From Agapanthus africanus (taxonomy: Eukaryota; Streptophyta; Magnoliopsida; Asparagales; Amaryllidaceae): DNA of 64,000 nucleotides. Below are positions 48,471-57,689 of the stretch, one piece after another. Each line of letters starts with the position of its first letter. Position 1 is the stretch's first letter. The stretch is taken from contig CM057339.1 in assembly GCA_030015575.1 (NCBI GenBank), forward strand, positions 694,908,761 to 694,972,760. Direction: 5' to 3'. The notes beneath the pieces were generated by a model, which was not told the origin of the DNA, did not search any database, and saw only the letters and a list, made by a program, of their open reading frames with translations. A program made the position numbers and the translations under genes.

Positions 48471-49864
48471 ATGGCGTCCACTTGCGTGAAGTGTTCCAAC
48501 TGCAATTACAACTCACGCTCTGCCTCATCTGGAGGCACAGCCTATGGGCCCCAAGCGGCCTCCTTGTTCACGATGCCGGTGGACCAGGTGACTCAGGCCA
48601 CCACCGGATTGTTCTTTGGGACTATGTTCCCACCGATGAGCTTTAGCACCCCTGTACCAAAACAAGAAGCTCCCAAGAAGTTGGTCTTTGATCGGCTTGC
48701 TACTACAGCGGCCCCTCTTAATGGGTCGTCCAGCTCTAGTACTTCAGTCTTCGCCAGATTGGGCCAAAGTTCATGTGGGCCCATGATGAAGCCTGCAATT
48801 CCAGAACAGGTTATTCCGAAGAGAGTAATCAACCCTGCTCCCGAAGTTGTCAAAGCAGCTCCTTCTGCCAAAGGGTCGGTCCATACAAGACTGACTGTTC
48901 CGGCTCCCACTCCAGCTCCCGTTCCTGTTCGAAAATCTTTCTTTGACAGGTTGGATACCGCTACTCAACGAATGTCATTCTTCAAGAGGCTGGTACCGGC
49001 GGCGCCTCACCTGAACAGGGAGCAAGATAAAGCCATCCCCACCACCGAACCAACCCCAACGGCTCGACACGCTCGATGTCGCCACTGGCGCCGAGTAAGG
49101 AAGGATGGGGGCAACTCCCCCTCTGGGCTAACTCCACCATCCCCAACGGTGGAAGTCAATGCTGAAGTTCCAACCGGGAACAACTTTGAATTGCTGAACA
49201 AGGTGCGCAGGAACTCCCCTACCGCCGTACTGAAAAGATCTCCTCCACTGGTGGAGACTGTCATAGAAATAAAGCCGGAGCAGCCCCCTCAGCGGCTATC
49301 CTCCAAAATCTACAAAGTCTGGCGACAGGTCCAGGATTCGGTGATTGATCAAGATTACCCTCGCCGACAGAAAAAAGTGAAGGTTCAACAGGAAGAGAAC
49401 CGTCTGGCCAAGCCACAAAAGGCAACAGCTGTCTGGGTACCCGCTGCGACAGGCCCCTCAACGTCAACAGCTCAAAAAAGAAGGGGGTCAGAGAAAGCCC
49501 CTGTGACTACGGCAGACCACAAAGATACTAAGCCCAGACGCCCGAAGTATGGGGGCATAACGGTGCATACTGTTTACATGGCTTCCGGAAAATAGGAAAG
49601 CCGCACTTCGACGGGCCACCGACCGCTCACCCGATCGATAACAAATGCTCAGGAACAACAACAACAAAAACTTCAAGAAATTCTAACAGCTATGGCCACA
49701 CTTACGGAACCGAAAGTAAGCCTGGAGACATCCTCGGAGCAGTGCTGTGAGCAGGAAACTGATGCTGAATTCCTTCGGAGAATGCTCGAAAAGAAGGACA
49801 GAGAAACAGCAGAACAAGCTGGCAATATAAAGCAAATGGCCCTTCTATTCCAAGATATGGTGGG
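48471..49864 (+). pseudogene. G gag-like polyprotein start, one stop, cut by F
   Basis: The ATG at 48471 is the first after the primer site in this frame; the frame is open to TAG at 49593-49595 and continues, same frame, to the F junction at 49864. Residues 4-12 are a Cys cluster (CVKCSNCNYN). Then come five spaced copies of an FxRL-type motif (VFDRL, VFARL, VHTRL, FFDRL, FFKRL) in Ala/Pro/Ser-rich sequence, then a basic stretch and, after the stop, a Gln-rich probably coiled segment. Repeated VFDRL motifs are something I associate with Tat-lineage gag regions, moderately sure. No zinc knuckle or protease before the break. Confidence 0.6.
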
Positions 49865-50639
49865 TGTTCCCCTCCGAACGACGGCCTGGACTTGGGCGTC
49901 CGTGCCTGATATTCGGGGAAGATGCTAATTGGTGTTATCCGTCTACCTCTCCGAAGATGCCAAGTTGATCCATGGCACCGTGCATCGGAGGCTTAGACGG
50001 GTGCGGCCGATGTAGCAGACTTCGTCAGATTCCCCCTCGTGGAGGGGTTTTTGATTGTGGGGACGCTCTTCACTGCAGGCGCAAGCCCCTGCAGTTAATT
50101 ACGCTACCGCATCGCGGTAACAACTTTCTCCTTCTCCAGCTGGTCACTTCGTGTCGCGGGTGTTTGTTTCGTGTTTTATTGCCCGTGGATTGTTTACGGA
50201 GACTGAGTTATGTCGTCGCCCGTAGGGCGTGGACTAGTCCAAATCCGTGTTTATCTTAGATTTGGGTTTGGGGGTTTGGTTTGAGGATCCGTCAGCCATA
50301 CTTGAGGCTAAGATCAACTCAAACGTTTGTTAAGGATACGTTAGTCTAACGTTGAGACTAAGATCAACTTAACGGGATCGTTTAGATCCGACAAAGGAGT
50401 GTTTTAGGCTCCATTGTTCCATTTTAGGGACATAGTGGTCCATCGTATATGTGGCCGTCGGGACCCGTCACCTCTCTGACGACGTTGAATGATTACAACG
50501 ACGGATGTCAGAGGAGTTCAGAGATGTACCCTCGAGCCAGAGTTAATTGGGGGGATTCATAGTCCAGGCTGTTTGAAGGTTTAAGGATACGTTAGACATC
50601 TTTGAGGCTAAGATCAACTTAAACGGGACCGTTTAGATC

Positions 50640-51080
50640 CGACAAAAGAGCATCCGGGGCTCTATTGTTCTAGTTTAAGGACATTGCGGTCCATGGGTAG
50701 TTTAAGGACATTGCGGTCCATTGTTAGTTTTAAGACATCTCGGTCGAGGTTAAGGACGTCGTAGTCCATGGGTTTAAGGACTCCACAGTCCGGTATGTGC
50801 TCTGGATGCTTCACACGGGTTCACTGCCGTGCTAGGCGAGGACCATGCTCCGCTCTGGACGTTTTCCACGGGGTCAAAGAGTGACATTATCCGCGTGCCA
50901 CGTAACCAGGAATTTTGCACTAGATGCTTCACACGGGTTCACTGCCGTGCTCGGCGAGGACTAGGCTCCGCTATGGGCGTTTTCCGCGGGGTCAAAGAGT
51001 GACATTATCCACGTTCCACATAACCTGGAATTTTGCATTAGACACGGGTTTAAGGACCCCACAGTCCATATCAATGTGTT
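50640..51080 (+). repeat. 72-bp- and 171-bp-type repeats in F LTR
   Basis: Words GGACATTGCGGTCC, GGACGTCGTAGTCC and GGACTCCACAGTCC, then two partial copies of the unit with GTTTTCCACGGGGTCAAAGA (50870 and 50980 regions) that is arrayed at 57690-58540. Confidence 0.8.
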
Positions 51081-51367
51081 GTCGTCGGGACCCGTCACCT
51101 CTTTGAAGACATTGAGGGATTACAATGCCAAGTATCAAAGGAGTGAAGAGATGTACCCTAGAACCGGAATGGCTTAAGTAGTCCTTGGCCCAATTTGGGA
51201 TCAAGACCGATTAATTATGTTATGAGCCCATTTGCCCAGTTAATTACGAATTGAAGACTCATGGCCTAGCTTGGGCTAAGTCTGATCATGTCTGGAATAT
51301 TGGCTTCTTGTTGGTCCATTGAAGGAGAGGCTTTGCCTCTATTCATTTAGCCAATTGGGCCAAAGCC

Positions 51368-51664
51368 TAGTGTTAAACACTACAGAGTAATCAGTGTTGA
51401 ACACTGGGAATGAGGTTGACAAGTTAGTGTTTAACACTAAAAGATAATTGGTGTTAAACACCAGCAACAGGGCGTTCAAATTAGTGTTAAACACTAAAAC
51501 AGATTAGTATCAAGCATCGGCAACAGAGCTCTCAAATTAGTGTTAAACACTAAGGTAGTCAGTGTTGAACACTGCAAATAAAGTTCTTTGATTAGTGTTG
51601 AACACTAAGGCCCAACAGTGTTTTAACACTGGATTCGGGAGTTCCAACTTAGTGTTAAACACTA
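51368..51664. repeat. AGTGTT-AACACT palindromic-word array
   Basis: About eleven copies of AGTGTTAAACACT or AGTGTTGAACACT, some with matched changes (GGTGTTAAACACC), every 25-55 bp. Same place as the GCGC array of G. Confidence 0.9.
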
Positions 51665-51678
51665 AAGCGAGAGGGGTC

Positions 51679-51900
51679 ACGTGGCGACACGTGAGAGCGC
51701 CCTCCCTTCATTTGTTCTTCTGAGGAGATCGCATTTTCTTTTTTGGAGCATCACGTGTCATCACGTGACGGGTATCTAAATGAGGTATGTTAAAGCTTCT
51801 GCCAAGGGTCACGTGGGTCACGTGAGGCGCTTCCTCAAAGGGCTTTTTGTTGATCTTTTGAGGGGTCATGTGGTGACACGTGACCCTGTCTCTATGTTGT
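51679..51900. promoter_or_regulatory. Paired CACGTG boxes downstream of F's TATA
   Basis: Four pairs of CACGTG, or one-base variants, mostly separated by 4 bp (for example CACGTGGCGACACGTG). Lies in the transcribed part of the LTR. Confidence 0.65.
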
Positions 51901-51929
51901 TTTTTTTAGAGGATCTGTTAATCCTTTTC

Positions 51930-52470
51930 TCAGGAATTAAATTCCTCGAGCTTTAAATTTCCGAGGAATTAAATCCCTACTTCGTTTTGAAGATTTATAT
52001 TCTGGAATAGAGTTGAACTCTGAATTTTCTGTAGGAATTAAATTCCTCATATATGTGAAGAACTGAATAGGGTTAAACCCTAATAAATTTTTTTAAGGAA
52101 TTAGACTCCCATTCTCTGTTAAGTTATGATTAAGGGAATTAAGTTCCCGCTGTTTCAACAGAACTAGGTTTTTAATTAGGGTTAAACCCTGTTTCTTTTT
52201 GTTCTGAAGGAATTAAATTCCCATAACACAGGGTCAAGCCCTACTTTTATCTTAAAGGAATTAAATTCCTATACTTCTGTGAGAATTAAATTCTCGTGTT
52301 TCCATTCCCTCTCTATGTTTTGGATCTGCATGGAAGGATCTCAACCCATTGAGAATTAAATTCTCAACCTAAAGGGGAGATGTGCACTTTGCAGATCGTC
52401 TATCAAAGAGAGAAGAAATATGTTCTTCTGTTTTATATATCAGAGTTAAACTCTGTTGAGAATTAAATTC
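51930..52470. repeat. AATTAAATT palindromic-word array
   Basis: Words such as GGAATTAAATTCC, GAGAATTAAATTCTC, AGGGTTAAACCCT and AGAGTTAAACTCT; the outer letters vary but always pair. Confidence 0.85.
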
Positions 52471-52604
52471 TCCTTCTTTCAAAAAGCCTTCCCTTTCTTA
52501 CCTAGGGTTTTCCTTTGCAGAAGCTCCAAATTCCTCAAAGTATCAAGGCTCTCTCTTTTTTCCTCCCTCTGCGTATATATCCTTCTTTTTTGTATCTCTT
52601 GGCT

Positions 52605-52616
52605 TCTATTTATAGG
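52605..52616 (-). promoter_or_regulatory. TATA box of F LTR
   Basis: Minus strand CCTATAAATAGAAG. Downstream AAAACCCTAG-GTAAG near 52500 looks like a splice donor. Confidence 0.7.
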
Positions 52617-52933
52617 AGAAGCAGCCGAGTCAATTAGTTTTTGACGAATCTTCCTTGAGATATTTGATTTGCATCCATTATTCGTTCTGGACCTTTGGAT
52701 TGCTAGGTGAATTTCATTCACCATTGGATTTCAAATCCAGGGATTCTCCTTTGTTATTTCGTTTAGACTTAAAGGGGGAATCTTTCCAAACCAGAGATTT
52801 TCCCATAGATAGATGATATTTAATCACCTCTGAATCTTTAATTTGATCGGTTCCAGATAGTCACTTTCCTTTGGAAAGATTTGAATCTCCTTCAGAATTT
52901 AATTCGGTTAACAAAACGGGCTTTGAAAGCCGG

Positions 52934-53290
52934 TCACGTGTGACCACGTGACCCATGGTCACGTGTAGGCACGTGACCCCCTTGGAACGAGCCTTCCTCT
53001 TTCTTTTTGCGCTCTGTCTTCTGGTTGCTGCTTAACCGTCACGTGCAACCACGTGACCCCTGGTCACGTGTGAGTACGTGACCCTTGTCTGGACTCTTTT
53101 TCTTGATTTAACTGGAGAACAATTCTGATGTTTTGAGAGTCACGTGCCAACACGTGACCCCTGGTCACGTGGGAGCACGTGACCCTTTCTGAAGCCCTTT
53201 TCTTTGATGTAGTCAGGAAGCTGAATCTGCCTTGATGATGCTTTTGGATGTCACGTGCAAACACGTGACTACTGGTCACGTGTAAGCATG
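52934..53290. promoter_or_regulatory. Four blocks of paired G-boxes in F U3
   Basis: Fourteen exact CACGTG plus two one-base variants in about 360 bp. Each block is GTCACGTG-N4-CACGTGAC, a short linker, and the same again, with block spacing near 105 bp. The N4 spacer puts box centres 10 bp apart. Confidence 0.8.
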
Positions 53291-53348
53291 TGACCCTCTT
53301 TTGAAGCTTTTTCCAGAAGCTTTTCTGATTTTAAATCAGGAAACAAAT

Positions 53349-53360
53349 GCCCCCACAGCG
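53349..53360 (-). other. Polypurine tract of F
   Basis: Minus strand CGCTGTGGGGGC then ATT then TGTTTCC, like the GGGGGTATT-TGTTC arrangement of B. Confidence 0.65.
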
Positions 53361-53367
53361 TTGTTCT

Positions 53368-53469
53368 CACGTGTCTGCACGTGAGTGCAACGCTGTCACC
53401 TCTTGTGACCGTTGGATTCCTCTAGGGATCTGGGGAGATGAAACGTTTCCATTGCCTTCTATAAATACC
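53368..53469 (+). promoter_or_regulatory. Promoter of the antisense gene in F
   Basis: CACGTGTCTGCACGTG (53370 region) then CTATAAATACC at 53459-53469, about 115 bp outside the LTR and pointing away from it. Downstream pyrimidine-rich leader fits a plant start site. Confidence 0.65.
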
Positions 53470-54462
53470 TCTGTCTCTTCATAGGAGCCTTCACTTTGCT
53501 CATCTTCTTCTTCTGAGAACTTCTTCCTTGAGAATTTAATTCTCGCTTCCAGAGCTTAGTTCTGTGTCTTGAAACAATCTTCAGAGTTTAACTCTGTTCG
53601 AAAAGAATACTTTTCCTCAGGTAATGTTCTTGGACAACGATGGACCTTCACATTCCTCTGGATTTTAAATCCAAAACAAGGGTTTTTACCCCCCTTTTTT
53701 TTCTTCATATTTTTCCATAAGAACATGAAACAGCTTAACCTTCAAACTGTAGATCTCTTAGGGTCTAGATGATCTTTGGGGAGATGATGACGGCGTTTCA
53801 ACTCCATGGAATTTAATTCCATCAAAAATGTTTCTGGGAATTTAATTCCCTTCTTTTAATAAGGAATTTAATTCCAATGAAGGACTTGATTTCTTCACGT
53901 GGAGGATTTCCTGGGGTCTCTTGGCCCGAGGTTGTTCTTCTGTAATTAATAAAATAGGGGTTTTGTAATGATTCTCATGACCTTTATTTCAGGTATCATG
54001 GATGCCCATCTGTATGGTCTTGACGAGATCATTTTCTATGGGAATATTCGTGTACTGGGCCGCAGTCAGAACTAGGAGTTCACCGATGCTCAGTGTGCCG
54101 AGATCATGAGCCGCTTTGACGAGTACAACCATCGGCTGCTCCCCCGTCGCTCTTCTCTTCTGAGGCTGATCGTGCTGGCGATCCGGGAGGCACTTCCTCT
54201 CTTTTGCACCGGCATACCGCTTGGGGCCTTGGACACTGCTGAGGATAAAGTGCATTTGGTGTACCAGATGAGCTTGATCTCAAAGAGGAGGCGAGATCAC
54301 CTCATCGATCTCTTGCACCAAGCCTTTCAGCAGTCGGCCATACTTGCCGCCTATCGGAGGGCGGAGGACATTCGTGAGGATCCCGACGCTTGTGACCGCG
54401 AGAGGAAGCATACCCGGGAGGTTCGAAATGCTTGGAGAATCTTGGACACAGTTAATCTTTAG
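53470..54462 (+). pseudogene. Antisense gene 1 of F: spliced leader and 154-codon ORF with one stop
   Basis: Runs opposite to F's pol. A likely intron has donor CTCAG-GTAATG at 53620/53621 and acceptor TTATTTCAG ending at 53992; the exon then starts GTATCATGG with ATG at 53998. The frame runs to 54462 but TAG at 54073-54075 interrupts codon 26; the ATG at 54106 would give 118 residues. Content is Arg/Leu/Glu-rich and helical-looking, with GC-rich codons unlike the AT-rich flanks, and no domain I recognise. Residues around LDTAEDKVHLVYQMSLIS align weakly with antisense gene 2. Position matches the antisense ORF of Grande-like elements; whether it is homologous needs a search. Confidence 0.55.
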
Positions 54463-54971
54463 TTTCTCAACCCATGCCCTGCGTCTGAAGTTTTACCATT
54501 GTAAATGTGTCCTCTTTACTTTGTATGAACTTCTTGATGTATGAGTGACAAGTTTAATTATGTCTTTCCATGTTTGCATGCCTTTCTCTGGGATTTTATC
54601 ATTTTGCTACTGTTGTTGTTGGCGCTTTTAATTTGCAGGGTGCTACTCCATTTTTTTTTGGGTGTAAATTAGGTTTGGGCCTCACGTGTTCTGCACGTGG
54701 GGTCCCTTGATGGGGCTGTTCACAAAAATTTTCCATGCCATATTTCCAGCGCACGATATCAGATGCAGGAAAAGGGCCTTGGAAATAGTTCCATCTCCTT
54801 GATTTTCGATACCTTTCCTTTTTTGGGCCTTGGAAATAGCTTCACCATGCAAGATTTTCTGCGTACAGCACTTAATGCCCCCCTTTATATCTGAGGCAAT
54901 GGTTTTCCTTTTTTCTTCACAGAGAACTTTTATTCCCATTTTAACGCGATTTAATTCGAGAACTAAGTGCC
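54463..54971 (+). other. Spacer between antisense ORFs with second promoter-like module
   Basis: CACGTGTTCTGCACGTG at 54683-54699, a weak TATA (CTTTATATC, 54883-54891) and acceptor-like TTCTTCACAG ending near 54922. Repeats the order seen before antisense gene 1. No ORF with family resemblance. Confidence 0.5.
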
Positions 54972-55499
54972 ATGGCCTGCAACCGTCCGCACGCTCGTCG
55001 ACAGCCATGGGAAGTTCTTATTGAGGAGATGGTCCCCCGCTTTGCTGCTCGGTTGGTGGATCCCCTCCTCACCGACAACGAATGCGACTCAGCCATGCAT
55101 GAACTCTCGATCCGTAGGGGGTCCCCCCTCCTGATGGGTTCCCTCTGGCTCCGAATGATTCTCACGGCCGTGCTTGCCGACATCCCTCCTCACCCGGCGG
55201 AGATGACCTTGGCGATGCTCGACGCGGCGGAAGAAAAGCTCGAGGGATTTCATGAAGCGTGCCTGATTACTCAGGCTTTGAAGGATTGCTCAATTCATCT
55301 GCTGAGCCAGATAAAGGCCCGGCGAGCTATTATGTCTGCTTTCGCGGACGAACACGGCGCCAATCGATGGGGAGCGACTCCTCGTGAGGACCGTCGCTTC
55401 GATGTGCTGGAGAAAGCAGAAAGAGAGATGGAGAATTTTGTCCTTTGCTTCATTAACCCCTGTGCCGTTGATCCCATGTTCGGTGACCTTTTCCGTTAG
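54972..55499 (+). CDS. Antisense gene 2 of F: 175-aa protein, intact
   Basis: ATG in the context GCCATGGCC, stop at 55497-55499, uninterrupted. About 175 residues, mixed charge, mostly predicted helical by eye, no membrane segment, no known catalytic motif. The segment around LDAAEEKLEGFHEACLIT aligns with LDTAEDKVHLVYQMSLIS of gene 1, and both continue with a D...LL.Q....AI pattern, so they look like diverged duplicates, each with its own promoter-like module. GC content is high compared with surrounding sequence. On the opposite strand of a retrotransposon 3' region, an intact ORF of this size and composition is unlikely by chance. Function unknown; it could regulate the element in trans or simply be cargo. 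Confidence 0.6.
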   Translation: MACNRPHARRQPWEVLIEEMVPRFAARLVDPLLTDNECDSAMHELSIRRGSPLLMGSLWLRMILTAVLADIPPHPAEMTLAMLDAAEEKLEGFHEACLITQALKDCSIHLLSQIKARRAIMSAFADEHGANRWGATPREDRRFDVLEKAEREMENFVLCFINPCAVDPMFGDLFR

Positions 55500-55882
55500 C
55501 GTAGAACATTTTTAAATTAGTCCCTCCTTTTTTACGCTTTATGCCGAACTTCCATGTAGGCTTGGTACTAGTATGTATGTTTCCGCTTGCATAAATAAAC
55601 TTTGTATTCTTCTCATGAGAACTTTCTTTAATTGCAAATGCTATCATCACTTTCCTGCACATCAGACCTTTTTGGGCATTATGAACGTTCATGCGACTGC
55701 AAATGCCATTATTATTTTTTTTGAATGCTCATATGATTGCGAACGCATGCTGAAATATGTCTGAAATCTTTCTTGTTGCCTTTCACGTCAGGTGATGTGA
55801 GCGCGTTTTAGATCGATTATTCCCGTCAACTGGAAGCCCATTTATACGGTCTTGTAAATGTCTTGTTTCTGAGGCCGCGGTC
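55500..55882. other. AT-rich spacer
   Basis: Nothing recognised beyond the short plus-strand ORF at 55573-55764, which has no family resemblance; a 3' tail of antisense gene 2 is likely. Confidence 0.5.
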
Positions 55883-56285
55883 ATGAACGCGAGCTTATGT
55901 GGCCTGATAGAGGGACACGTAGCGAACATATCGTTATGCGAGAAAAAGGCTCGGCCGTAAATTTTCGGAGAGGGAGCCAGCTTCCAAGGCGCTGAGCGAG
56001 CTTCGCGCCACCCTTATCACCAAGGCCAACAAAGCATATGAACTCTGGCGGTTGCTTCAGGAGTTTATCAGGGAGGTGGTGACTCTTAATAAAGCTGCTA
56101 CGTTTACTCATGAGAGGGTCGAGGCTCATAAGGTCACCGAGAAAGAGCTCGAAGCTCGGCTTGTTTCGTATCAGGCTCAGCAAGCTCAGGCGGGGGCTCG
56201 TCTTCTGGAGATCTTGCGTCATGAAGCCGTTGCTCAACAACAGAATGATGAGCTGGTAAAATTATTGCACCGCCCGCCAGCTTGA
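55883..56285 (+). pseudogene. Possible third antisense ORF of F, frameshifted coiled coil
   Basis: ATG at 55883 opens a short frame ending near 55962; a second frame, open from 55923 to a stop at 56283-56285 without its own ATG, encodes a Glu/Ala/Gln-rich helix (LVSYQAQQAQAGARLLEIL) likely to form a coiled coil. CCCATTTATACGGTCTTG upstream (55839 region) resembles CCCATCTGTATGGTCTTG at the start of gene 1. I infer a decayed third member of the antisense set. Confidence 0.4.
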
Positions 56286-56528
56286 GGACTTGTATCTTTT
56301 CTCCCCTTTTTGTACATACTCATGAATGAGAGTATCTCTTTTTTTTGTTTCTTTCATAAATTGTACTTTGTATCCATTTTGGTTTATGAATAAAAGATAC
56401 ATTTTTCTTCTCAATGGTGTGTCCCCTTTTTTATTGAATGTATTCTGCGGATATTCTACCTTGATCTCCTCGCAGGACAGCGATGGCTCAGGATTCAGGG
56501 TTAAGATCTGCTTCCTAAGACTTTTACA

Positions 56529-56725
56529 TTTTATGAGCCACGAGGGTCTCATAAAGAGTTTTTCTCCCTATAGGTCGAGAGGATCCCATAGGCGTAAGTT
56601 CTTCTTAAGAATCGTGAGGATTCTTAAGCGGGTTTTCCCTTGAGAGTCGTGAGGATCTCACAAGAGAGTTTTTTTTTCTTCCTTACATGTCGTGAGGACC
56701 TGCAAGTGTCGGATGTGATCATCCT
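56529..56725 (-). repeat. Hairpin block 1 (five hairpins)
   Basis: Five units with loop TCGTGAGGA or variants and different stems: TTTATGAG/CTCATAAA, CCTATAGG/CCCATAGG, CTTAAGAATC/GATTCTTAAG (56604-56628), CTTGAGAG/CTCACAAG, CTTACATGTC/GACCTGCAAG. Confidence 0.8.
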
Positions 56726-56735
56726 TATCCGTGTT

Positions 56736-57506
56736 TCACGGAGTCAGGGGTTTCTCCAGGTATTGTAGTTTAAAGACGTCGCGGTCAAAGTTAAGGACCT
56801 CATAGTCCATGGATTTAAGGACTCCACAGTCCGCTGTTAGTTTTAAGACATCACGGTCAAGGTTAAGGACCTCATAGTCCGTGGATTTAGGGACTCCACC
56901 GTCCGCGGTTAGTTTTAAGACATCACGGTCAAGGTTAAGGACCTCATAGTCCGTGGATTTAGGGACTCCACCGTCCGCTGTTAGTTTTAAGACATCACGG
57001 TCAAGGTTAAGGACCTCATAGTCCGTGGATTTAAGGACTCCACCGTCCGCGGTTAGTTTTAAGACATCACGGTCAAGGTTAAGGACCTCATAGTCCGTGG
57101 ATTTAGGGACTCCACCGTCCGCTGTTAGTTTTAAGACATCACGGTCAAGGTTAAGGACCTCATAGTCCGTGGATTTAAGGACTCCACAGTCCGCTGTTAG
57201 TTTTAAGACATCACGGTCAAGGTTAAGGACCTCATAGTCTGTGGATTTAGGGACTCCACCGTCCGCGGTTAGTTTTAAGACATCACGGTCAAGGTTAAGG
57301 ACCTCATAGTCCGTGGATTTAGGGACTCCACCGTCCGCTGTTAGTTTTAAGACATCACGGTCAAGGTTAAGGACCTCATAGTCCGTGGATTTAGGGACTC
57401 CACAGTCCGATGTTAGTTTTAAGACATCGCGGTCAAGGTTAAGGACCTCATAGTCCGTGGATTTAGGGACTCCACAGTCCGGTGTTTGGTTGCAGGGACC
57501 CGTCAC
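56736..57506 (-). repeat. 72-bp tandem array, ten units, open in F's sense strand
   Basis: Period 72 bp (for example GTTAGTTTTAAGACATC at 56836 and 56908), about 56768-57485. Being a multiple of three, it keeps a 256-codon minus-strand ORF open, a 24-residue repeat with core DYEVLNLDRDVLKLT. G's LTR repeat reads similarly. Each unit holds three short inverted words (GGACTCCACAGTCC, GACATCACGGTC, GGACCTCATAGTCC). Tandem arrays in the 3' untranslated region are known for Tat/Ogre elements. Whether it is translated is doubtful. Confidence 0.85.
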
Positions 57507-57599
57507 CTCTTTGAAGACGTTGAGGAATTACAACGCCAGGTATCAAAGGAGTGAAGAGATGTACCCTTAAACCAAGGCAGAATCCGTAGGGAATCGGGG

Positions 57600-57689
57600 T
57601 GGTTGATCGTTAGTTTTAAGACATCACGGTCGAGGTTAAGGACGTCATAGTCCGTGGATTTTAAGGACTCCACAGTCTGGTATTTGCTC
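57600..57689 (+). repeat. Single 72-bp-type unit
   Basis: Another copy of the array unit after a 110-bp spacer with GGGACCCGTCACCTCTTTGA, also found at 50460 and 51080. Confidence 0.75.

Larger units (their letters stand above)
27071..49864 (+). mobile_element. G: Tat-lineage Ty3/gypsy element, 5' half, with nested insertions
   Basis: A 2.5-kb LTR (27071-29112, 37498-37548, 47875-48321) beginning TGTTTCC and ending AAACA, then a primer site and a gag-like ORF. B and D sit in the LTR and F in gag. F has a related LTR in opposite orientation, which creates the inverted repeats around 48250 and 49935. G's pol and 3' LTR would lie beyond F. Confidence 0.75.
49865..53345 (-). repeat. 3' LTR of F, 3,481 bp
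   Basis: Minus-strand start TGTTTCCTG, end GGGGAACA; its plus ends are TGTTCCCC and GGAAACA. Layout mirrors G's LTR: G-box arrays, TATA (52605-52616), AATTAAATT words, AGTGTT words, 72- and 171-bp-type repeats, common end. ORFs at 49972-50259, 50924-51106 and 52456-52644 have no known domain. Confidence 0.8.

Noticed and set aside
47875..50345. A DNA transposon with long terminal inverted repeats around the ORF at 48471
   Set aside because: The arms are explained by LTRs of two related elements in opposite orientation: G has a primer site at its LTR end and F ends at 49865 with TG, inside G's gag.
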